Source: Xestospongia bergquistia
Lineage: Eukaryota > Porifera > Demospongiae > Haplosclerida > Petrosiidae
Assembly (NCBI GenBank): GCA_963965975.1
Contig: OZ014422.1
Span: 6,303,701 to 6,367,700 of the forward strand
Length of the DNA: 64,000 nt
Reading direction: 5' to 3'
The notes beneath the pieces were generated by a model, which was given only the letters and a program-made list of their open reading frames with translations, made no database searches and was not told where the DNA came from. The first letter of the stretch is position 1; each line of letters starts with the position of its first letter. Of this stretch, positions 46,432-57,200 are shown piece after piece. The translations under genes and the position numbers were made by a program.

Positions 46432-48940
46432 TCACATGATGGCGCATTGTTGCATGCGTGGAGGAACAAGAGTGACACACTTGGGTGTAGTAGATACAGG
46501 CTTGACCTCCATGCCTATTTGGGATTCAAGTTGATTTTTGAAATTGATAAGCGAATCCATGTCACCGCCTCCACACGAGGCAATTATCTGGTGAATTTCC
46601 TCAGTTTGTGGCTGAAATATGCTCTGAGGATAGCAGGAAATAATTTGTTCACCTCCTTCTCCGATGCGTGCCTTAGCAACTTGGGATTGAAGTGGCTGAT
46701 AGTACAAAGCTAAGTCTTGCATGATTTGACGCATAGTATTACATTCAATTTCATTTAGAAACTCATTTGATGTAAAGACTGGGAACAGATTCTCCAGAAT
46801 GAAATTAATGCACAGTTTTCGAATATTCTAAAGAGAAGAAACAACATTAAAAATAAGATCACATGATACTATGCATTTTCAAAGAAAGCTACTCACATCA
46901 TCTCCATCTTTCAATGCTTTTTGATAAACAAAACAGACATTGTCAATAGTCAGTGACTTTGGTGGCAATGGTGGTTTCACACCAAAGTTTTCAATCAAAA
47001 ATTGGATCAGACCAAGTTCTCGGTAGCGTAAAGCCAGAGTATAGAGACCTATAAGATGGTTGTACATTGTTATTTTCCATTGTTAGCATATGTTACCTAG
47101 TAATTGTTCCTTGGTGATGTCTTGAGGTAGTTTCCTGGTTCGTATATAATAAACATAAAATTTCACCACTTCTTCCGGGAAACCGACTATCACATAATCT
47201 CTGTAAATAGAAAGATAATAATTTTTCTTTAAAAAATTGATTGAATATTATAACTGTATTCGCACTTTGTTTCCCTTGTGATCTGGCCAGACTTGATCAA
47301 ACTTTTAAAGAAGAGACTGTTGGTTGCCAAAGCAGACCAAGTCACAAGGAAAAATGGACCAGAGCAGCTTCCTACGTGAATCTTGATTTCTCCCTTTACT
47401 TCCTAAGAAGTAAGATTGATAATCATTATTTGAATTTCACTATAAACTAATTCAATAATCACCTCAGGTGGTTCAATAATCTCTGGACGTACCACAGTTT
47501 CTATCAATGGAATTATAATACATGGTATTTCAATGTCTAATTCAATAACACAGTGTATATATAACATGTAGATTAACATACCAACAATGTGCAAACGAAA
47601 AGTCCGGCTGGTAATATAAACAATAAAAGCATCATCAAGAACCTTGAGAGGAGTTCCTGTAGGCCTACGCATTGCACCAAAACGTGTCTTTCCCCAAACA
47701 TAAATCTATCAGAAAAAATAGTATAGATTAGTGCACATTTATCAATAGACTTCACATTGAAGTTTTAGGTAAAATTTATACTTACAACCCCACTAGCAAG
47801 AGCAGCAGCCATATCACAGTCAAAATGAGCACCAACATCATGGAATCTGTAAGTTGCATTGATTTAAAATGAGCCTACACAATTTGTATATTAAAACTGA
47901 CGTTCCTATCCTGACAGGCATAGGTTCATCATCAGTACTATTAATACCAAGTTGATATTCATCATTGCGACCCCATCCATACAGTGTGTCATCAGCTTTT
48001 GTAATAGCATATACAGTATAGCGTCCTGCAACAACCTGTAAGATAATAAAATTATATGATTACAAATCTGTTATTAACCTTCCTAATAGCTTTATCAGTG
48101 ATAACGGAAACAGTATCAGATGAATTCTGAGAGACACCTGTCCCTAGAGCTCCATACATGCCAGAACCTGCACTAAAAAGCTATACAAAAGAGCTGATTA
48201 ATAAAAATAAAGTGTTTACTTGAACAACTAACCATGCCTTCAGTACTAATATAATAGGAGTTGGCAACACCACAAGCAATATCAAGAACACCAGCAGTTT
48301 CCTCTATAAAGACAGAAGACACAAATAGATATATATATTAAATATATTCTTACCCAATTCTCCTGCTCCTGATGGTATAGGCTTACTGCTACTGGTATTA
48401 TTACCAGTTCCAAGTTGTCCATCGCTATTATCTCCCCAAGCAAACACTTTTAAATCAACAGTGATAGCCAAATTGTGACGACCTCCAACAGCAACCTTTT
48501 TAACCTTTCCACTTAGAGGTATATGGGTGGGAACAAGAACATTAGCATCCGCATTGTCGCCTATAATCTTGTATTGGTTGCTTCCCCAGGCATAGATTTT
48601 ACAATCTTTGGTAAGAGCAACAATGTGGCCATTGTTACCTCCAACAAGTGAAATGATTTCTGAAATAAAAGAGTAATGTGCATATGTTATATGAGAGTGT
48701 GTTTTACACACCTTTGCCAGACAAGATATTAATCTTGGTGGGAAATGGGAAAGGATCAATAGTACCAAGGCCAAGAGGTCCATGGGTTCCGTTTGCACCT
48801 ATAGAGTAGGCTTCATTATCCAATGTTATCAAAATGGCATTTGATCCATTATCAAGAATAGCAAAGTATTTTGCTTTCTTAACCAGTTTCCTATCAATTG
48901 CATTAAGGATGGGCCAAATACACACTGAACTACAAGACAT
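46432..48940 (-). CDS. RCC1 and BTB domain protein (RCBTB-like)
   Basis: Twelve exons: 48940-48712, 48659-48354, 48303-48233, 48180-48079, 48035-47902, 47846-47786, 47705-47582, 47536-47463, 47402-47266, 47200-47097, 47048-46897 and 46827-46432. The total is 1,890 nt, 629 residues, with consistent phases. The N-terminal half has RCC1 blades (IYAWGSNQYKIIGD, VFAWGDNSDGQLG, LYGWGRNDEYQLG, IYVWGKTRFG). The C-terminal half has a degenerate BTB fold (WSALATNSLFFKSLIKSG; FPEEVVKFYVYYIRTRKLP) and a BACK-like helical part (LTIDNVCFVYQKALKDGDD). This order and size match animal RCBTB1/RCBTB2, which can act as substrate adaptors for CUL3 ligases. The start aligns with the neighbouring paralog. The last 60 residues are poorly conserved. 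Confidence 0.85.
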
Positions 48941-50065
48941 TTTTTTGAAAATAACCTACTCTCTTCAATGAATGAGACAGAGTGTGATCAAAATGATTAT
49001 CACTAGCTACTTCTACTTATATAACTTTCTTGTTCAAAACAGGTGGCTGGCAATGTGGACTTGTGAACTCTTAACAGATGGTCCATGAAAAGTTGTGATG
49101 TCGTTTTAGAATTAAGTAAATATGCTAGTTTCCTTCAACAACACCCTTGTGTTTGTATGAGTGATAATTACTTGATGTACAATATGAACATTGTGACACT
49201 GTCATTGCTTTCATATATGATCAGAAACACTTGAACAGGTGGTTTGAAAAGGAAAGAGTAAGTAAATTGACTTTATTACATACATTTCAGTAAACAGTGT
49301 GGTACATAGATATTAAATCATTCCTTCATTAGTGTTCATTAAAATATATCATAGCAATGGGCATTGCATACATGGTCATTGTAAAATCATATTTCTCAAT
49401 TTCTCATATTATTACTTTAAAATAGTACATAATACCATGATCTAATCAGCTATATACAGGTGTGAAGAAATAGGATAAGTACAAAGTAAGAATAAACTGG
49501 TAGATATAAAAAATTTAAATAAATAAATAAGAAAATATATTTAAAGATAATATACAATAGATAAAAGTAGAGATAAGAGTAATAGACAAATGTCAAACAA
49601 TACACAATGAAGGGGTTGGAATTAGTGGTGCATTCAAATGTTACCTACTTGTAGGGATTTAGCCATATTGCTATGCCAAGAGAAACAATCAAATACAAAG
49701 TTGTTGGACTAGATAATAAGGCTCTTGCTCTACATATACAGCACTAATTAAGAAATTAAGTACATTAATAGCTTAAATCAAGGAGGGGTTCGATGCTGAA
49801 TTTAATACTTACACACATTTGAGAGTGATCACGTTAACTTGAATACAGGAAGTGATATTACTGACAAATGACATATACAATTAATATAATTAAATATTTA
49901 AGATGGCGTTATATTAAAGCATGGTTGCATGTGCTTAATGGGGTCTGGTAATTCAATGAAATTTGAGTAAATCTGACCCAGACCCAGTACAATTATTGCC
50001 GCTGTTGCGTGTCATTCGTGTCAACTGTTCGATTTTGATTCTTATAACAAACTAGAAAACCTAAA
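48941..50065. other. Divergent intergenic region between RCC1-BTB gene and GPD1
   Basis: It separates two genes transcribed away from each other, so it should hold both promoters. It is AT-rich with no open frame or repeat that I can support. Confidence 0.5.
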
Positions 50066-51908
50066 ATGGCTGCTCAACCTACAGATCAAAGAAAAAAAGT
50101 GACCATTGTGGGCTCTGGAAATTGGTATGACCATATATGAATTAATAATATAAATGAAACCACACCTACCTCCTCTTTTAACATGTCAAGGTGTTACACT
50201 CTAATATCCTAACATATTTACATAATTATATCTCATTTTGAATTCTAATTGTTAAAGTAGTAAGTTGGTAATGTTATCATAGACCATGTTAACATTACTC
50301 GTATATCTGGAAAGTGACCTTTTAAAAATGCAATTACTAGCTAGCCAGTAATGGAACCAAGCACTATTGTGAAATTGATATTATGCTTTAGACCCTAAAC
50401 ATTAGGCATTGTGATTATCCTAAAATTTGTATAGAAATATGATGCAGGAAAAAGAGAAGGTTTTGTATCATGATTTAATCAATTTTGAGTTACCTTAATA
50501 GAAGTTTGTAGTCTTTTAATTGTACTAAATTATTTCATTTTAAAGAAATCAATTTATAATAAATTATAGTGTAGTGTTACAGTTGAAGGCAACATAATTG
50601 ACACACCTTTAGTAGTTCTATTGAACTGATAACTTATCAGATATTACTAATAAAATTACTTTATAATTTGACTGTACTTCTCTGATATCCATTATCTGAT
50701 ATAAGAAATATGACATTCAATAGACTATACCAAAACCTCTTTGAAAAGTACAGACTCTGAGATTGCTATCAACAGGACAATAGTTCCACCCATCAAAGAA
50801 AAAAGGAGGCTACTTATCATATGTGCTATTACATTTTGATTATAATGTAGGCCTATTAACTACATTTTAAAATAATGCTTGAAATAGGGTCTAGTGTTCA
50901 ATTCTAAACTACTCATCTTTTTTTCTAAAGGGGTTCAGCCATATCTAAAATAATTGGTCTTAATACTCAAGAGAGTACTAACTTTCAAAATGAAGTTCGT
51001 ATGTGGGTCTATGAGGAAATTGTTGATGGTGAAAAACTTTCTGAGATCATTAACAAACGTCATGAGAATGTTAAATACCTTCCTGGAGAAAAACTGCCTG
51101 AAAATGTAGTAAGTATCTCATAACCTTAAACAACTTAAATATTTCTTTGTCTATTTTTTGTTGTTCTAGTTTGTTCATTACTGTTATCTTTAACCATTGT
51201 ATTACATCTTTAACTATAATTATTTATTTACATTTTATTTTGTTTTATATCTACCTATTAATATATTCTTACTTTACACTTATCCTATTTCTCCATACCT
51301 CATATAACAGGCTATAAGTTTGTATTATATTAAAACTAGACAAAATTAAATAAAAAACGATAACTTTATAGATTATGATACAGCTTAGATCATCATCACT
51401 GTTACTATAGTAACACCTTATATTTTAGTTAATATTATTGTTATAGTATAATTATGTTATTCTCTGTAGGTTGCAGTACCAAGTATTACAGAAGCTGTAA
51501 AAGATGCTGACATCCTGATATTTGTTCTACCACATCAGGTAAAGCCATATATATTATATATGCATTATATATATTCTACAATAAAAACATCTGATGAATA
51601 GCGTCATCAATGAGTGGCACAATATAATATAGTATACTATTACTATTGCTACCATATATGTTAATGTGTACATTTCATTTATAGTTACAACTAGCTATAA
51701 TTCTTAATACAATTATTATAGCTATGTGTTACTATTGTTTTCTTACAGTTTGTTAAAAATGTCTGTGAACAAATCAAAGGACACATCAAAGAGGGAGCTT
51801 TTGCTTGCTCCTTAATTAAGGTGAAGATGAATTGTGTTACTTTTTGTGAAGACTTCTTTAATGCTTAGCCTATTTGTCTGTCTATTATATTTAATAATGA
51901 TATAGCTT

Positions 51909-51968
<60 letters not shown>

Positions 51969-52514
51969 ACACACACACACACACTGATCTCAGGGTGTTG
52001 ATGCATCTCAAGGTGGTATCCAGTTAGTCTCCAGTGTTATCTATAAAATGTTAAATATTGATGTATCTGTGTTGATGGGAGCTAACATTGCTGCTGAAGT
52101 AGCTAGAGGAGACTTCTGTGAATCTACTTTAGGTAAGTACTCCCCACACTGTAAGTAAATAGCCACTTTATGTCATATGATGACAATTTTATATTACATA
52201 TTCCTTAAAAATTCATGCTAAAAGGTTGTGCTAAATATACTTCATTGCTTGGCTTTGTTTTAATGAGTGTGCTTCCATGAGAGGTTGCCATAATCTGACT
52301 GTCTGCTGGTTAATTAAATAATCTAATACACAAGTTGTTTAATTATACAATAGTCACTGTGAGTAGAGGAAACTTGCCATGGTACTGCTAAGAAACACTT
52401 ATTGTATTCATTGATTGCAATATGCTGAGTCAGCACTGATTAGTGTATTCGTTGGCTGAATATATTGTAGATGACAATTATAAAATGATAAAAAAAGATA
52501 ACTATATATATAAT

Positions 52515-52553
<39 letters not shown>

Positions 52554-54208
52554 TATATTGTATAAAACAATCCTGACGCAAATCATTTCTGATAAAAAAT
52601 TGTGCTTTAAAAACTGAATGTTGCATGAAATTTAATAAATTATAGTACCAATACCAATACATGATAGTAGTAAAATATAATATTATAGCATAAATTAACT
52701 AAAGTCTTTATATTATTATCTTAAGTTATGTTAAGTATATTATGGAGCACCAATCATCTTTTATTCCGACCCAATTAAAGCTTCAGCTTTGAGATTTGCA
52801 ATTTTGGCCAAAATTTTGTCAATGACTGGACGTTTTTTATAACGAGCATGTAGCATACTGTCAATGAGATTGACCTCTTGTTCACTTTCAGAGCATGTTG
52901 GAGGGACTAGAACATCAGATGCTATTATAGAATGACGAATAAGTAGCTGTCCAAGCCAATATTGTGAGCCCTTGACAACAGAACATGGTGTTGTACGTTT
53001 ACTAGGCATTGCAGCCATTATCCAGAATATAAGGCCAAGAGAAAATATGTCACAAAATTCTGTGTAATGCCCTTTCCGTACTTCTGGTGCCATATAAGGT
53101 CTAGTTCCTACAATTGAAGTCTGGTACATGCAAAATGAGTCACCTGATGAATCTGATTGGACTCTATCCCATGCAGCTTTTGCCAAGCCAACATCAGCTA
53201 TTTTAAGGGAGTCATTAGCTGTGATAAGAATGTTATCAGGTTTCAAATCACGATGTATAATACGTTGATTATGAATGAACTGCAAACCTGAGGCCAGCTG
53301 CATATACCACTCATATCGAAGTGATGCTTCAATGGGTTCACGTTTATTTGAACATGTGTTGATTTGATCTTTCAAACTCCCTCCTGGACAAAACTCCATT
53401 ACTATAGCCACTCCATTAGCATACTGGTAGTGATCTAGGAATCCAACAACATTTGGATGTGGAAGACTCATGAGGGTGTTAATTTCCTTCAAGGCTGTCT
53501 TGCGAGCTTTCACCATTTTAATAGCTACAGATTGTCTTGTTTTCACAGCTTCTGCTTTAATGACAGTACCAAATCCTCCTTGTCCTAATATTGTTTCATA
53601 TTGATACCTTCCATGACTATGAGTTTTATCAATTCGAGGAAGTTTGTACGTAGGACATCTCCACTTCTTGTGTTGTTTAGTTCGATAATCTTCAGATGAG
53701 ACAGTGTCTTCTTGATATGTCTCATAAGAGAGAATGGTTTCATCCTCAATAGAAACAGTGTCATCCTCTGTTGTGGTGGTAGAGTTTTCTTCCTCAGAAG
53801 TAACAGTGCTCTCTTCCTCCATTGTGGAGGAAGACTCTGAAGTTGTATAATAAGAAGTATCATGGCGACTGGACTTCCTTCTTGGGTAGTTAAACATTTC
53901 TGAAAAAAATTAGTAGTTCTTTTGCTTGGGTAGATAATGGTTTTGGGGGAAGTCCAAGGGAAAACCCCTTACTTTCTATAAATATTTAATTAGATCACAT
54001 CAAAACAATTTATATGATGTCAAAGAATCTTAAAACCTTAGATAATAAACACTTTTAAATGATATTTTGAGTCCACATGTCAACTCCACATTAGAAATTC
54101 TTCATGTATGGAATAGCTGACCTAAGCTAGAGTAATGTATAATTAAGAACATAACTGTACTTGTAGTAATTGTCCTTCATTATTATTATTGTGATAATAA
54201 TTCACCTA

Positions 54209-54242
<34 letters not shown>

Positions 54243-57200
54243 TAATGTATGAAAGTTACAATACATGTATATATGTGTGGTTATAAAGTGTACTTATAAA
54301 TTCATAATATAGTTAAAATGTAGTCCCTTGTTTCCTAACCAAATACTCTGCCTTCAGCTTTCCAATTTCTTTCAAAATGTCATCCATAATTGGTCGTTGT
54401 TTATAATCATATTTTAACATTTTGTCAAAGAGATTGATTTCTGATTGTTGTGAAGAAGTTATTGAGGGCTGAAGATTTAACTGGGAAGCCTTTGTTTGTC
54501 GGCAGTTTGGCTGAGTATGTAATCGCTGCCCCAACCAATATTGCTGTGCAGGTATGCTAAACCATTGCCAATTTTGTACAACATGAGAAGATGGTATAAT
54601 GTTACTGTTTGGCATGGCGGCCATTACCCAGAACACCAATCCAAGAGAGAACACATCACACTCCTTTGTGTAGTGTCCTGAGTACACCTCAGGAGCAACA
54701 TATGGTGCTGTTCCTGCTCGTGTAGTCATGTAACTGCTAAATGACTGTTCAACTGCACTGATTTGAATAAATTGTCCTTCCCAGGCTGCTATAGCTATTC
54801 CTACATCAGCAATTTTGAGGTTGTCATCTCCTCCAATTAGAATGTTATCAGGCTTTAGATCCCGATGAACTATCTTGTGGTTATGGATAAAGAGCAAAGC
54901 TGATGCCAGCTGCATAAACCAACTGAAACGGAGAGATTTTTCAATGGATTTTCTTTGAGGTGCACATTGAACAAGGTATTGCTTTAAGCTGCCTTTAGAA
55001 CAATGCTCCATTACAATCGCAATTCCTCTCTTCCTCCCCTCAGTGTATTGGTAATATTGTAGAAAACTAACAATGTTTGGGTGAGGTAGTTCAGTCAATT
55101 TTTTAACTTCTGCTAATCCTTTTCTGATCGCTTCAGGACTAACACTCATATACATTTCTGCAATGGTTGGAACAGCTTCTATCATCTTTATGGCAACAAC
55201 CTGTTGAGTTACAACTGATCTTGCTTTTATAACTCTGCCAAAACCACCTCTACCCAGCTCGGATTGAAACTGATATTGTCCCTTGCTGTGGGTCACATCA
55301 GTAGGTGTTAGAGGATGATATCTGGCTACAAGTTTTGATGGAAATGGCTGATATCTTGCTTGATTATTTCGTTGTACAAAGAGAGCAGCCATAACAACCA
55401 CTGGATTAGAGAGCTGACTCTTAAATGATTTACCCCTTACTTATAGTTGCAGTTCAGCTGTGGGACTTTCCCTAGGGAATTCCCTTTGCTGAGCTGTTAC
55501 AAACCTTTTTTAATGACATCATCATTTTACTATCTCCAGATTGTAGATTGTTGTGTTTTGGTATCAGGATAGTAGTTACAATGACGCATTTCTTATTATT
55601 TTTTTATTTTCCTCTCCTCATCTGTATTATGTAATGATCATTACATAATACAGATGCTCGTAATGGAAAGTGTACTTTAATTATTACTGCCCACTTAAAA
55701 AGTGTTATGACTATGACACAAGTTGTTTAATTATGTAATAGTCACTGTGCTGAGTAATGTTGCATGAAATCTAATAAATTATGCCAATAAACTCTTAGTT
55801 TTACTCTGATCCATTAAAAAACGTCAGCTTCGAGGTTTATAGTTTCTATCAAAGTTTTGTCAATTGTTGTATGTTTTTTATAGTGAGCACACAGCGTAGC
55901 ATTAATGAGATTGACCCCTTGTGCCATTGTGCACTTTTAGAGCATGTTGGAGGGACTAGAACATAAGATGCTGTTATAGACTGACCAATAAGTAGCTGTC
56001 CAAGCCAATATTATGGTCCTTTGAGAACAGAACATGGTGTTAAATTGTTAATGTATCCAGAATGTAAGGCCAAAAGAAAATATGCCACAAGATTGTGTGT
56101 AATGCTCTTTCACACTTCTGGTACTTTATAAGGTCTAGTAGCTGCAATCGAACTCAGATACATGTAAAAAGGAGTCACCAAATGAATATGATCTGATTCA
56201 ATCGAATGGAGCTTTTGCCAAGCCGACATCAGCTATTTTAAGGGAGTCATTAGCTGCAATAAGGATGTTATTGGGTTTTAAATCAGAATATATATAATAT
56301 CTTCATTATAATTAGTAATTCTTCATTACAACCCAATTAATTAATTAATTATCCTTCGTGATTAACATTAGATTTTTCAATTGCTTTTTTAATTATGAAT
56401 TCGATTAACTCAGCTAAATAACAATATAAATGTAATATATGAAAGTTACAGTACATGTATATGTGTGGCTATAAAGTGTACTTATAAATTTATAATGTAG
56501 TTAAACTTTACTCCCTTGTTTCCCAACTAAATTCTCTGCTTTCAGCTTTCCAATTTCTTTCAAAATGTCATCCATAGTTGGTCGTTGTTTATAATCATAT
56601 TTTAACATCTTGTCAAAAAGATTGATTTCTTTTTGTTGTGAAGAAGTTAGTGGAGGCTGAAGATTTAACTGGGAAGCTTTCATATGTCGGCAGTTTGGCT
56701 GAGTATGTAAACGCTGCCCCAACCACCGTTGCTCAGCAAACAGTTTGCTGCATGGTATAGTGTTACTGCTTGGCATAGCAGCCATCACCCAGAACACCAA
56801 TCCAAGTGAAAATACATCGCAAGCCTTGGTATAGTGGCCTGTGTACACCTCAGGAGCAATATAGGGTGGTGTTCCTGCTTTAGTAGTCATGTAATCATTA
56901 AATGTTGGTCCAGCTACACTGACTTGAATAAGTCGTCCTTCCCAAGCTGCTTTAGCTATTCCCACATCAGCAATTTGGAGGTTGTTATCTCCTTCAATTA
57001 AAATGTTATCAGGCTTTAGATCCCGATGGACTATCTTGTGATTATGGATAAAGAGCAAAGCTGATGCTAGCTGCATAAACCAATTAAAGCAAAGTTGTTT
57101 TTCAATTGGTTTTCTTGAAGTTCCACATTGAGCAAGGTATCTACTTAGGCTGCCTTTAGAACAATACTCCATTACAATGGCAACTCCTCTCTTGGTTCCA

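Noticed and set aside
46420-46713. Plus-strand frame of 97 codons (MTDSSHDGALLH)
   Set aside because: It is antisense to the last exon of the RCC1-BTB gene, whose frame is supported by splice phases and homology.
51812-52006. Minus-strand frame with long Cys-Val and Arg-Glu runs
   Set aside because: It is translation of the TC/AC microsatellite beside a GPD1 exon.
52408-52662. Minus-strand frame rich in Tyr-Ile repeats
   Set aside because: It is translation of the TA microsatellite, with no domain.
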